Counted from the stretch's first letter, positions 1 to 8,363 are shown. The stretch: 45,681 nt of DNA from G963664225 sp964538065 (GCA_964538065.1 CAZIDG010000030.1:1-45681); one strand, 5' to 3'. The notes: a model not told the origin generated them from the letters alone. Made by a program: numbers and translations.

Positions 1-304
1 GGTCTTCATGGCGTACGTGATTATCGGTTAACAGCCAACAAGATAGACAATGAAGGAGGCTGTGACAAGAGGAAGACTCACCCCTAATTCGCCAAACACC
101 GCATTCTCTTTTCAATCTAAATCGTTTTGGCTGAGTCAATTATCTTAATCGCTTTCAGATCGAATGAAATCAACGAAGGTGAACTCACGTGCATAACACC
201 GTGAAGTATTGGCGTAGTGCAAAGTTATCGTGTTCAAGAAATTATAATTATAAAGACTCGCCCTAATTCCAATTTGCTCCTAGTTGTTAGAACACCTGAA
301 TCTT
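1..304. other. AT-rich intergenic region at window start
   Basis: I see no convincing gene here. Short open frames lack a ribosome binding site and recognisable protein character. The stretch contains one copy of the 25-nt direct repeat listed separately, and a pair of short related segments (GACTCACCCCTAATTC at 75-90 and GACTCGCCCTAATTC at 255-269, one inserted base). The base composition is AT-richer than the core genes further on, which fits accessory DNA. It lies downstream of the DUF3037 gene, so it may carry its transcript end, but I see no clear hairpin with a T-run. Confidence 0.5.
115..139 (+). repeat. Left copy of 25-nt direct repeat flanking HipA/DUF3037 module
   Basis: This 25-nt segment matches 1994-2018 at 22 of 25 positions in the same orientation; the shared 3' part reads GGCT[G/A]AGTCAA. 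The two copies lie outside the two-gene HipA-like/DUF3037 unit, about 1.88 kb apart. It could be a target or attachment duplication or two copies of a dispersed intergenic repeat. Similarity falls off quickly beyond the 25 nt. Confidence 0.6.
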
Positions 305-1141
305 TTAACAACGGGCGAAGGCCTGAATCGCATCACAATCGGAAAAGGAAACGGTTTGTGTGTCGTACTCCTGAAGGGAAGCACATATCTCCCGAGCCGC
401 AACTAAGCTTTGCCCCTCTTTTGGAGGATACTTCACTGTAAACAAAAAGGATTTTGGTAGCTGGTTTTTTTTTCGCAGCCGACAGACACTCGAAATCCAA
501 GAGTCTCCGTGCCGATAAATATCCGTTGGGTCTGGCTTATCGAGATGAAGAGGCTTGATGGCCTTTTTGGGAGCCTCATCTTCGTAATGGACAAATGGTA
601 ATGAGATTTTGTACGAATCGTCTCCAATTTGCTGATTCAGCCTGTAAAAGCGAGCTAAGTCGAACTTTTGAAGAAAACCATTCAGTTCGTGCCGCATGAT
701 GGTTTCCTGGTATTCACGTTCCTGAGCAAATTGCCTCTCGATATGAAAATTGAACAATTCCTGCAACTTGGCCTCGGGATTAGTAGCCAGGACTGTTGCT
801 ATATCGCTATAGTTAAACAGAGATTCTCGGGGGCGAACCAGCTCTTTGAAGATCGCATTTCGAACCCGAGCTTCTTCTCCAAAAAACAATTGCCCATTGT
901 GGACTTCCCCGGTGTTAAGGCGGTTCAACTCTTTTATTAGACCATCCAGGCCAGTTTTGTAGATATCCAAATCGAGCTCGGGGAAAAAGTCAGTAATCCG
1001 CTTATGTTTTCTTCGTTCAACGAGATACCCTAGATATCCGAATTGGGGACACTGCAGGACGACCCCCACATTTACAAATTCCCCCGTCTCCCGATATGGG
1101 CGAAAACGCAAGATTGAATAATTGCACACCACGGCGTTCAT
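305..1141 (-). CDS. DUF3037 family protein paired with HipA-like kinase
   Basis: A protein of about 278 aa whose N-terminal half reads like the DUF3037 family (YSILRFRPYRETGEFVNVG near the start, then a helical region). I chose ATG 1141 because it overlaps the stop codon of the upstream kinase gene as ATGA and has a G-run 4 to 5 nt before it; a TTG four codons earlier is possible. The overlap means the two genes are translationally coupled. DUF3037 proteins are known to me as frequent neighbours of HipA-like kinase genes, but their biochemical role is not established; antitoxin, substrate or partner of the kinase are inferences. No membrane segment or signal peptide is visible, so it is presumably cytoplasmic. 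The C-terminal half has no motif I recognise. Confidence 0.8.
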   Translation of the reverse strand: MNAVVCNYSILRFRPYRETGEFVNVGVVLQCPQFGYLGYLVERRKHKRITDFFPELDLDIYKTGLDGLIKELNRLNTGEVHNGQLFFGEEARVRNAIFKELVRPRESLFNYSDIATVLATNPEAKLQELFNFHIERQFAQEREYQETIMRHELNGFLQKFDLARFYRLNQQIGDDSYKISLPFVHYEDEAPKKAIKPLHLDKPDPTDIYRHGDSWISSVCRLRKKNQLPKSFLFTVKYPPKEGQSLVAAREICASLQEYDTQTVSFSDCDAIQAFARC

Positions 1142-1854
1142 TGAACCCCCCAAAACGTATCGTGTTCAGTCCGATATCGCCAGAGTTTTTCTCTGACTGA
1201 CTCCAACGTAAATCCTATGTCAACTTCTGTCCAAGTTGTTGGCATTGCCTGCCACCAGACAGGCAGCTCTTGCATAATGTTGTCCATCAACAGTTCGTAC
1301 TGCGTCCGGAAGTCAGTATCCCATGCAGTACATGCTGAGCGGAAAAGATGTGTGCTCCAGAAATCCGGATTTTTGTCCCAATCAAATGCTAGATTATGAT
1401 CTATGATATAAGCCTTCTTTTCATGATGAGACCATAGAATATTGGGATTACCTCCGTTCTCATTCAAAGCGCGGTCCCCATTCATGATCCAGTAGTCGAA
1501 TAAAAGGATACTGGCACGCAGTCGAATATCAATCTGTTCAATCAACTGATAACTCAACTCGCAGGTATTTTTGACGAATTGGGAACCGAATTGAATCCCT
1601 GAGCCAAGATCCTTAATATCGTCTCGAGCACTGAGTCCAACCAGTTCCCTGGGCACGTTTACCTGATAAAAGTCAGGAATCGGCAGTCCCATGCACCTGG
1701 CAATATGCGCGGCGATCCACTCACAAATCAGAGCACGTTTCCCAGCATATTCACCCTTGACAAAATAGCGTAAACCATCTTCAGCTTCACAAAAAAAGGG
1801 GCGAGTGACTCCCTGCTCGCTTCGATCGATTACAGCCTGAATGTTTATGCTCAT
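1138..1854 (-). CDS. HipA-like Ser/Thr kinase (HipA_2 type)
   Basis: A compact 238-aa protein with the kinase signatures of the HipA superfamily. K33 (YFVKGEYAGKRAL) is the likely ATP-binding lysine. MNGDRALNENGGNPNIL (124-140) matches the catalytic loop, with D127 as catalytic base and a downstream Asn. IDHNLAFD (151-158) is the DFG-equivalent, with D152 as metal ligand. It is about half the length of E. coli HipA (about 440 aa) and lacks its N-terminal subdomain, as expected for the short HipA_2 class. It is the first gene of a two-gene unit, coupled by an ATGA overlap to the DUF3037 gene. No HipB-type helix-turn-helix regulator is next to it. HipA kinases phosphorylate translation factors such as glutamyl-tRNA synthetase; the target of this short class is unknown to me. 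A toxin, defence or stress role is inference. Confidence 0.8.
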   Translation of the reverse strand: MSINIQAVIDRSEQGVTRPFFCEAEDGLRYFVKGEYAGKRALICEWIAAHIARCMGLPIPDFYQVNVPRELVGLSARDDIKDLGSGIQFGSQFVKNTCELSYQLIEQIDIRLRASILLFDYWIMNGDRALNENGGNPNILWSHHEKKAYIIDHNLAFDWDKNPDFWSTHLFRSACTAWDTDFRTQYELLMDNIMQELPVWWQAMPTTWTEVDIGFTLESVREKLWRYRTEHDTFWGVQ

Positions 1855-1901
1855 GGACTCTTCTTTTGCACCCGTCAGTCTGTTTGTTTGCCAAGGCGTT
1901 C

Positions 1902-1930
1902 AGAATATGTTCCTTGTACTGCATTTGCAA
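1902..1930 (-). promoter_or_regulatory. Possible sigma70-type promoter for the HipA-like/DUF3037 unit
   Basis: On the minus strand TTGCAA (1930-1925) and TATTCT (1907-1902) are separated by exactly 17 nt, each matching 4 of 6 consensus positions, about 50 nt upstream of the kinase start. Purine-rich AAGAAGAG precedes the ATG at 1854. The pairing is plausible but rests on sequence only. Confidence 0.35.
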
Positions 1931-1993
1931 CATTTCCGTTTAGATCAAATGCCTACAATTATCCAGTTTGCTAAACTGTGCTTTCCATGTTCC

Positions 1994-2018
1994 ATCTGAA
2001 TCGTTCTGGCTAAGTCAA
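1994..2018 (+). repeat. Right copy of 25-nt direct repeat
   Basis: This copy pairs with 115-139: 22 of 25 positions are identical in direct orientation, and all three differences are transitions (A/G, T/C, G/A). It lies upstream of the HipA-like kinase, so the two copies bracket the whole two-gene unit. Confidence 0.6.
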
Positions 2019-2239
2019 CCAACCGAGGAATAGTGACGGTGTTGCAATCGGATAAATGATCAAACCAGGAATCAAATTGAATAATCCGCCCGTAGGGAGT
2101 TTAATCTGCTTAATAAGGCCCACAATGAAGAGGATTCAAACATGATTTTCATTACCTCTGCCGCAGAGTGCTTGGGGTGGTCACGAGGTTACTCATTATC
2201 AGATACATGGATAGGGTGGTTTGTACTTGAGGAATAAAA

Positions 2240-2941
2240 ATGACGAACATATTGGTGTCTTTATGGGGTGTTATTCCGACCAACACGGTTGCATTCCAAC
2301 AATATGTGCTAAGTGTCATGCTGACCCAGGCCTCATATTTTTGCGAGAAATGGAACCTGGAGGCACCCAAGCCGCTTACAACCAACGAGGTGACCTATTT
2401 TTTCGCCAGGCCGCGCACCAATTCATGGGATGCCACGCTGGGGATTAACAATCTGTATAGCTTTACTGTGGATAATCAAAGCTTCGGCCTCTTTCGCGAT
2501 CGGCGATACCATGCCAACACCTTCGTAGGCAATGATGAGGCGGGAGACGCCTTGGCACAGAAAAAGAGTTGTCTGACATTGGACAAGAGCCTGACGGTGG
2601 CCCGCCATGCGATGGAGAGCATTGGTCTGAAAGAGTACGTCGCTGAGAAGCCGAACAAGCTCAAGCAATGGAAATACGATAGCAACGGCGTATTCTATCC
2701 CTTGCCCCTTTATGTGGTCCGTTGGGAGTCCAAAAAGGGATCGCTTCAGTTGGAAATCTCCGGGATAAGCTCGAACGTTACCGAATTCTGTAATGCCACA
2801 GTGGCGAAAGCTCTTAGGATCCCATTGCCCACAAACTACTTTGCACTTCTTGGCTTACCCACAAATGCGTTGTTTACACCCAGTCATTCTATTAAGCCGC
2901 CCGATGAGATGTTTGAGGTGATTAAGAAGCCAAAACCATGA
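2240..2941 (+). CDS. Unrecognised protein, possibly lineage-specific
   Basis: A 233-aa protein with a good GAGG ribosome binding motif 7 to 8 nt before the ATG. I recognise no domain. The N-terminus is mildly hydrophobic (NILVSLWGVIPTNTVA, residues 3-18) and could be a weak signal sequence, but lacks a clear charged n-region. The middle carries aromatic and Arg-rich segments (TYFFARPRTNSWDATLG, residues 52-68), and the protein ends in a Lys/Pro-rich tail. Its composition and position beside the HipA-like module suggest accessory DNA, while the downstream dnaB belongs to the core genome. It might be exported or periplasmic, but that is inference. Confidence 0.65.
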   Translation: MTNILVSLWGVIPTNTVAFQQYVLSVMLTQASYFCEKWNLEAPKPLTTNEVTYFFARPRTNSWDATLGINNLYSFTVDNQSFGLFRDRRYHANTFVGNDEAGDALAQKKSCLTLDKSLTVARHAMESIGLKEYVAEKPNKLKQWKYDSNGVFYPLPLYVVRWESKKGSLQLEISGISSNVTEFCNATVAKALRIPLPTNYFALLGLPTNALFTPSHSIKPPDEMFEVIKKPKP

Positions 2942-3063
2942 TTCAAACGATGCCATGCCAGAAGCCATTTGGTTTGGCTTGGTCAATAAGCTGTTAATAA
3001 ACTGGTGGTATCTCGCATAACAAACGATTGCCTTGGGAGGGGGCTTGTCGCCATGCTGGGGGC

Positions 3064-4527
3064 ATGCTCGATTCTTTGGAAGAGAATGCACATGCAAGCA
3101 CGCCGGCAGGCAAACCGCCCCGGCGGCCCAAGGCCACCGTGTCCACGCCCAAGCTGGACCGGTTGCCCCCGCATTCCCTGGACGCGGAGCGTGGAGTGTT
3201 GGGTTGTATCCTCCTCGCGCCCAACGAGAACCTGGGCTACTGCCTCGAAAAGCTCAAAGGCGGTCTGACGGTTTTCTACGATTTGCGCCACCAATGCCTG
3301 TTCGAGCATTTGGTGGAGATGTACGACACCAAGGCGCCCATCGATCTCATCACTGTTCAGCAGCGGTTGCGGGATAAGGGGATCTTGGATCAGGTGGGGG
3401 GGCTGGGTTACCTGGCAGGGTTGCTGGAAGCGGTGCCTTCAGCGGCCAATTTGTCCTACTATCTCGATATCGTAAGGGAAAAAAACCTCCTCCGGCGCAT
3501 GATTCGCACCTGCACGGATGTTGTGGGGCGCATCTATGATTATGAGGGGGAGGTGGATTCGCTGCTCGACGAGGTGGAAAAGGACGTCCTCCGGATCAGT
3601 GAAGACCGTGAGGAGACCAGCATCCGTGGGGTGAAGGAACTGGTCAATCACGCCATCACCACCATTGAGGAATACCACGCCCGACAGGGGGGGCTGACGG
3701 GTGTTTCCACCGGGTTTCCGGATCTGGACAAGCTGACCAGCGGGTTGCATGGGGGTGAAATGATCATCATCGCCGCGCGTCCCAGCATGGGTAAAACCTC
3801 GCTGGCCATGAACATCGCCGAAAGCGTGGTGGTGGATCAGCATCTTGCGGTGGGGGTGTTCAGCCTGGAAATGACGGCCGAATCCCTGGTCCTGCGCATG
3901 CTTTGCTCCCGCGCGCGGGTGAACATGCGGGATATTCGGGATGGTTTTCTGGCGGAGCGGGATTTTCCCAAGATCACCAATGCGGCGACCAAACTGGCGA
4001 CGGCGCCGTTATTTATCGACGACACGCCCGGCCTGTCCATTTTGCAGCTTCGGGCGCGGGCCCGGCGCATGGCCCAACAGCATGACATCAAGCTCTTTGT
4101 GATTGACTACTTGCAGTTGCTTCATTCTACTTCAAAGCGAGCAGACAATCGACAACAGGAAATTGCGGATATTTCCAATGGCGTCAAGGCGCTGGCCAAG
4201 GAATTGGATGTGCCGGTCATTGTCCTGAGCCAGCTTAACCGCGAGGTTGAGAAGGAAAAGAACCGCAAACCCCGCTTGTCAGACTTGCGCGAATCTGGGG
4301 CCATCGAACAGGACGCCGACCTGGTGGGCTTGCTCTACAAGCCCAACGGCGGTGGCGAGGATGATGATGGCCCGCGTGAAGAACAGGATGCGGTGGCTGT
4401 TAACCTGTTGATAGCCAAGCAGCGCAATGGTCCGACTGGGGATGTCAATCTGACCTTCTTGAAAGGTTATACGCGCTTTGAGAGCGCCTCGAGGGTCAGT
4501 GATGAAGATGTGCCGTCTGAGAACTAA
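3064..4527 (+). CDS. dnaB: Replicative DNA helicase DnaB
   Basis: The hexameric helicase that unwinds DNA at the replication fork. With the ATG at 3064 it is 487 aa, close to the usual 450-500. The N-terminal primase-interacting domain begins at PPHSLDAERGVLGCIL. The RecA-like C-terminal domain shows Walker A RPSMGKTS (about 239-246), a SLEM segment, Walker B with VIDYLQLL, and the conserved SQLNREVEKE...RLSDLRESGAIEQDAD region. An in-frame TTG at 3028 would add 12 poorly conserved residues, so I prefer the ATG. The first 30 residues are Pro/Lys-rich and variable. No intein is present. The stop lies 6 nt before bamA, so the two are probably co-transcribed. Confidence 0.95.
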   Translation: MLDSLEENAHASTPAGKPPRRPKATVSTPKLDRLPPHSLDAERGVLGCILLAPNENLGYCLEKLKGGLTVFYDLRHQCLFEHLVEMYDTKAPIDLITVQQRLRDKGILDQVGGLGYLAGLLEAVPSAANLSYYLDIVREKNLLRRMIRTCTDVVGRIYDYEGEVDSLLDEVEKDVLRISEDREETSIRGVKELVNHAITTIEEYHARQGGLTGVSTGFPDLDKLTSGLHGGEMIIIAARPSMGKTSLAMNIAESVVVDQHLAVGVFSLEMTAESLVLRMLCSRARVNMRDIRDGFLAERDFPKITNAATKLATAPLFIDDTPGLSILQLRARARRMAQQHDIKLFVIDYLQLLHSTSKRADNRQQEIADISNGVKALAKELDVPVIVLSQLNREVEKEKNRKPRLSDLRESGAIEQDADLVGLLYKPNGGGEDDDGPREEQDAVAVNLLIAKQRNGPTGDVNLTFLKGYTRFESASRVSDEDVPSEN

Positions 4528-4533
4528 AAGGTC

Positions 4534-6918
4534 ATGAAATTATTCGTTCGCCGCTGCGCCATGCTGGTCGCGCTTCTTATGTTGTGCGCTCCGGCGTCCC
4601 ATGCCCAGACCCAGCCGGGTCCGCCCATTGGCAGAATCACCATCCAGCACGTGGGCCCGCAGGCAGCCAGCGAGGCGCTCATTCGTGGCAACATCCGCGT
4701 TCGCGAGGGCGATGCCTACACCCGCTCGGCGATCGACGATGACATCCGCACCCTGTACGCGACCGGCTTTTTCCGCAACATCCAGGTCTCTGAAGAACGG
4801 ACCGATGCGGGGGTGAACCTCGTCTATGTGATGCAGGGCAAGCCGGTGCTCACGGAAATCCAATTTTCAGGCAACAAGAAGTACTCCCGTTCCCGGCTCC
4901 TCAAGAAGGTAACCTCCAAGCCGGGTGAGCCGCTCGATGAGCGCAAGCTCTTTTCCGACACCCAGGAAATCCTCAAGTACTACCAAAAGGCGGGCTACCA
5001 GAAGACGCAGGTCAAGTACGTCGAGAACATCGATGAAAAGGCGGGCAAGGGGACGGTGGTGTTTGAAATCGCCGAAGCGCCCAAGGTGAAGATCGAGCGG
5101 GTGGAATTTGTGGGCGCCAAGGCGTTCGAGCAGAAGAAGCTGCGCAAGGTCATCAAGACCCGCAAGCGCTGGATGTTCTCCTGGCTCACGGGCAGCGGCG
5201 TGCTCAAGGACGAGCAGTTTGAGGACGACAAGGAGAAGCTGGCCGAGTTCTACCGCAACGAGGGGTATATTGATTTTCAGCTCAAGGACGTGCAGTTCGA
5301 CCAGAAGAATCCCAAGTGGATGGTCCTGCGCTTCTTTGTCGAGGAAGGCAAGCAGTACAAGGTGGGTGCAGTGGATTTCAAGGGCAACCAGCTCTTCAAA
5401 TCCGACGAGATCGTCAAATGGATCCACGATCACAAGAAGCTGATCGATCCGGCCAAGCGCAAGAAGGGTGAAAACCCATTGGGGTTGCGCCTGACGGTGG
5501 GGCAGACCTTCACGCCGGTGGGCCTGACCAAGGATGTGGACGCCATCAAGGATTTCTACGGTGCCCGTGGGTATGTGGATGCCAAGGTTGAGCCGATTCG
5601 CAAGCCCAACACCGAGGCGAGCACCATGGACGTGACCTACGAGATCGAGGAGAAGGACAAATCCTACATCGAGAAGATCGAGATTCGTGGCAACGTCAAG
5701 ACCAAGGACAAGGTGGTCCGGCGCGAACTGGCGGTCTCGCCTGGCGAGGTGTTCGACATGACGCGCGTCAAGCTGAGCAAACGCCGCCTGGAGCAACTCC
5801 AGTACTTTGAAAAGGTGGATGCCCAGCCCGAGCCCACCGAAGTGCCCAACCGCAAGAACCTCGTGGTGGGCGTCGAGGAAAAGAACACGGGCAACCTGCT
5901 CGTGGGTGCTGGCTTCAGCACGATTGATGAAGTGGTGGGTTTCGCCGAAGTGAACCAGGGCAACTTTGACCTGTTCAATCCGCCCTATTTCACCGGCGGC
6001 GGCCAGAAGTTCCGCATCCGCGTCCAAATGGGTACGGCGCGCCAGGACTACGTCATCACCTTTATTGAGCCATGGTTCCTGGGTAAAAAGCTCGCGTTCA
6101 GCGTCGATCTCTATCACCGGGAGCTCAATTACTTCAGCGATTACTTCGACCAGCGGCAGACCGGCATGCGCCTGGGATTGACCCGCGCGCTGGGCAGCGA
6201 CTTCCTGATTGGCGGTGTGAGCTACACGCTCGAAAACATCGGCATCATCAATGTGGAGGACAACGCGCCGCCAGCCATCAAGATGGAAGAGGGCTACAGC
6301 CTGATCTCCAAGGTGGGCACCTCGATTGCGTATGATACCCGCAACAGCTCGCAACTGGCCGACGCAGGGCAGCGCACTGAATTCCTCACGGATGTGGCGG
6401 GCGGCCCCTTTGGCGGCGAAAAGGACTTTTACAAGCTGGAGCTGCGCACGGCCTGGTATTTCAAAGGATTTGCCGAAGGCCATATCATTGAGGCGATTGG
6501 CAGGGTCGGCGTGGCTGAGGAGTATGGCGATACGCCCTGGGTGCCCATCTATGAGCGCTATTTCCTGGGCGGCATGAATACCCTCCGCGGCTATAAGTAT
6601 CGCCGGGCAGGCTCGGATGAGACCTTCTCGCAGGGCGAGCCGGCGGGCGGTAATTCCTACTGGATGGGATCGGTCGAGTACAGCATTCCGATCATCGAGC
6701 GTGTGCGGTTTGTCACCTTCTACGACATTGGTAACGTGTATGCGGACTCCTACCAGTTTGACATGGGCGAATACCTGCACGACGTGGGTATCGGTCTGCG
6801 GCTGAACCTGCCCATTGGTCCGTTGAAGCTTGATTACGGCTTCCCGCTCAACAGCGGCAAATACACGGGCGACACGGGCAAGTTCCACTTTGGTGTGGGT
6901 TGGCAACGCGATTTCTAA
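4534..6918 (+). CDS. bamA: Outer membrane protein assembly factor BamA
   Basis: The central subunit of the BAM complex, which folds and inserts beta-barrel proteins into the outer membrane. The 794-aa product starts with a signal peptide (MKLFVRRCAMLVALLMLCAP, cleavage probably after ASHA), followed by about five POTRA repeats to about residue 450 (for example GKPVLTEIQFSGNKKYSRS and IEKIEIRGNVKTKDKVVRRE). A C-terminal surface-antigen barrel carries the lid-loop region FLGGMNTLRGYKYRRAG and ends in an aromatic residue (VGWQRDF), as barrel substrates require. The length is typical of the family. It starts 6 nt after dnaB and is followed by a strong terminator. No skp/ompH or lpx gene follows directly, unlike the arrangement in many Proteobacteria. 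Confidence 0.95.
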   Translation: MKLFVRRCAMLVALLMLCAPASHAQTQPGPPIGRITIQHVGPQAASEALIRGNIRVREGDAYTRSAIDDDIRTLYATGFFRNIQVSEERTDAGVNLVYVMQGKPVLTEIQFSGNKKYSRSRLLKKVTSKPGEPLDERKLFSDTQEILKYYQKAGYQKTQVKYVENIDEKAGKGTVVFEIAEAPKVKIERVEFVGAKAFEQKKLRKVIKTRKRWMFSWLTGSGVLKDEQFEDDKEKLAEFYRNEGYIDFQLKDVQFDQKNPKWMVLRFFVEEGKQYKVGAVDFKGNQLFKSDEIVKWIHDHKKLIDPAKRKKGENPLGLRLTVGQTFTPVGLTKDVDAIKDFYGARGYVDAKVEPIRKPNTEASTMDVTYEIEEKDKSYIEKIEIRGNVKTKDKVVRRELAVSPGEVFDMTRVKLSKRRLEQLQYFEKVDAQPEPTEVPNRKNLVVGVEEKNTGNLLVGAGFSTIDEVVGFAEVNQGNFDLFNPPYFTGGGQKFRIRVQMGTARQDYVITFIEPWFLGKKLAFSVDLYHRELNYFSDYFDQRQTGMRLGLTRALGSDFLIGGVSYTLENIGIINVEDNAPPAIKMEEGYSLISKVGTSIAYDTRNSSQLADAGQRTEFLTDVAGGPFGGEKDFYKLELRTAWYFKGFAEGHIIEAIGRVGVAEEYGDTPWVPIYERYFLGGMNTLRGYKYRRAGSDETFSQGEPAGGNSYWMGSVEYSIPIIERVRFVTFYDIGNVYADSYQFDMGEYLHDVGIGLRLNLPIGPLKLDYGFPLNSGKYTGDTGKFHFGVGWQRDF

Positions 6919-6940
6919 ACGCCTCCCTTTTTGCGACATG

Positions 6941-6979
6941 ACACCCCGCAACTTGGAAGGTTGCGGGGTGTTGTTTTTT
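6941..6979 (+). terminator. Rho-independent terminator after bamA
   Basis: A perfect 12-bp stem (ACACCCCGCAAC at 6941-6952 with its complement at 6960-6971), a 7-nt loop and a run of six T at 6974-6979. It ends the dnaB-bamA unit. Confidence 0.9.
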
Positions 6980-7008
6980 ACACAGAGGGGGCATGCAATG
7001 ATTAACCA

Positions 7009-7027
7009 CTGGCGCAGAGCGCGCCAG
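7009..7027 (+). promoter_or_regulatory. Leader hairpin upstream of the trpG/pabA-type gene
   Basis: CTGGCGC (7009-7015) and GCGCCAG (7021-7027) form a perfect 7-bp stem with a 5-nt loop, 19 nt before the start codon at 7047. No good Shine-Dalgarno sequence is seen before that start, so the hairpin may influence ribosome loading. The role is not established by the sequence. Confidence 0.35.
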
Positions 7028-7046
7028 GCAGTATGATGTAACTTAT

Positions 7047-7619
7047 ATGGTGCTGGTCATCGACAACTACGATTCCTTTACCTACAACTTGGTCCAGTAT
7101 CTGGGCGAGATGCAGGCGGATATCCGGATTTACCGCAATGACCAGGTGACCATTGAACAGATCGAGCAACTGCGTCCTGAGCGAATCCTGGTTTCTCCCG
7201 GACCGTGCTCCCCGCGCGAGGCGGGTCTGTCGAACGAGATCATCCGCACCTTTGGGCCGCGGGTGCCGCTGTTCGGTGTCTGCCTGGGCCACCAATGCAT
7301 CGGGCACACCTTTGGCGCCGAGGTGGTGGTGAACTACCGGATGATGCATGGCAAGACCTCGCCCATCCGGCACGATGGCCGCGATCTGTTTGAGGGCATG
7401 CCCAATCCCTTCACCGCCACGCGGTATCACTCCCTGGTCATCAAGCGCGACACGCTGCCCGATTGCCTGGAAATCACCGCCGAAACCGATGAGGGCGAGA
7501 TCATGGGGGTGCGTCACAAGCAATACCCCATCTGGGGCGTCCAGTTCCATCCCGAGAGCATTTTGACGGAAAGCGGCCGCACCATTTTGTCCAACTTCCT
7601 CAAGCTACAGAAACGGTGA
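7047..7619 (+). CDS. Glutamine amidotransferase, anthranilate/aminodeoxychorismate synthase component II
   Basis: A 190-aa class I glutamine amidotransferase of the TrpG/PabA type. It releases ammonia from glutamine for anthranilate (tryptophan) or 4-amino-4-deoxychorismate (folate) synthesis with a TrpE/PabB partner. Visible are the oxyanion segment SPGPCSPREAG (50-60), the nucleophile C79 in GVCLGHQCIG, and the His/Glu pair in QFHPES (H168, E170). Length and order match the stand-alone enzyme. No trpE or pabB is adjacent, so TrpG and PabA cannot be told apart, and one enzyme may serve both pathways. It lies after a terminator, has no clear ribosome binding site, and converges on the HAD gene 21 nt away. 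Confidence 0.9.
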   Translation: MVLVIDNYDSFTYNLVQYLGEMQADIRIYRNDQVTIEQIEQLRPERILVSPGPCSPREAGLSNEIIRTFGPRVPLFGVCLGHQCIGHTFGAEVVVNYRMMHGKTSPIRHDGRDLFEGMPNPFTATRYHSLVIKRDTLPDCLEITAETDEGEIMGVRHKQYPIWGVQFHPESILTESGRTILSNFLKLQKR

Positions 7620-7640
7620 TGCTGCCGCCTGTGCCCGGCG

Positions 7641-8276
7641 TCAGAGCAGGCGATGGTGCATGTGATCGATCGAAGTGAATGACTCGGCGGGGCGGCACTG
7701 GCTGAGGGCCTCCAACGTATTGTAACCCCACGAAACGGCTCCGAAGGCTACACCGGCCTGCGCCGCGGCCTCGCCGTCACGGACCTCATCGCCAATCAAA
7801 ATGGCCTCCCTGGCGGGGATGCGCGTCAATCGCAGGAGGCGTTTGATGCGCGAGGCCTTGCCAAAGATGGACACGCCGCACTCGTAATAGCGGATCAGGG
7901 CGCTGAGTTCGGGCCCCATGATCCTCTCGATGTTGTCCGCGCCATTGGAACTGGCCAGGGCCAGGACCGCCCCTGAACCCGAGAGATCACGCAACATCTC
8001 GTCCACTCCATGAAAGAGGCGGAACCGGTGGGTCTCCTCCTTCATCAGGCGCCGCAAGTGCCGTCCCAGGAAGGGGATTTTCCAGGGGGAAAGGCCGATT
8101 TGCCTGAGAATGGTGTGGTTGTCATAACCCCGCATGGCCTGCTGTTCTGCCGGGCTCAATTTCTTATAATGGTACTGGTCTGCCAGCGTGTTGAGCGTGT
8201 GCGCAAACCACGCCAATGAATCGGCCAGGGTGCCATCGAAGTCGAAAATGATGAGCCGGTACTTCATTGCCTTCAT
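7641..8276 (-). CDS. HAD-superfamily phosphatase (phosphoglycolate phosphatase-like)
   Basis: A haloacid dehalogenase-fold hydrolase of about 211 aa. Motif I is FDFDGTLADS (catalytic Asp pair), motif II ASSNG, a basic segment GKASRIKRLL supplies the motif III lysine, and motif IV is IGDEVRDGEAAAQAG. The cap inserted after motif I is helical (subfamily IA style), typical of Gph or beta-phosphoglucomutase relatives. The open frame continues further upstream, but the family start is the ATG at 8276 (or 8267, MKYRLIIFDFDG); upstream residues are not family-like. The substrate cannot be read from sequence; phosphoglycolate or another small phosphoester is likely. It is divergent from the GIY-YIG-like gene. 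Confidence 0.85.
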   Translation of the reverse strand: MKAMKYRLIIFDFDGTLADSLAWFAHTLNTLADQYHYKKLSPAEQQAMRGYDNHTILRQIGLSPWKIPFLGRHLRRLMKEETHRFRLFHGVDEMLRDLSGSGAVLALASSNGADNIERIMGPELSALIRYYECGVSIFGKASRIKRLLRLTRIPAREAILIGDEVRDGEAAAQAGVAFGAVSWGYNTLEALSQCRPAESFTSIDHMHHRLL

Positions 8277-8363
8277 TAAAGAACACTTCCCGCGGTGGGG
8301 CAAGCCGGGTTGTGTGGCCGTCTGACGTTTGTTGAGGGCTCGACGACTGTCTGGCCGGGGTTC

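Larger units (their letters stand above)
1855..2239. other. Intergenic region between divergent accessory genes
   Basis: About 385 nt, AT-rich, without a gene I can support. It holds the candidate promoter of the minus-strand kinase unit (1902-1930), the right copy of the 25-nt repeat (1994-2018), and the leader of the plus-strand gene at 2240, which has a GAGG ribosome binding motif at about 2229-2232. Confidence 0.5.

Noticed and set aside
3011..3030. GCATAACAAACG before dnaB as an attC left arm
   Set aside because: No matching right arm (GTTATGC) follows at any plausible distance; dnaB is a core gene.
4867..6951. Long open frame on the minus strand opposite bamA
   Set aside because: It is antisense to a clear BamA gene and its translation is low-complexity Leu/His/Ala/Val-rich, as expected from GC-rich codon shadow.
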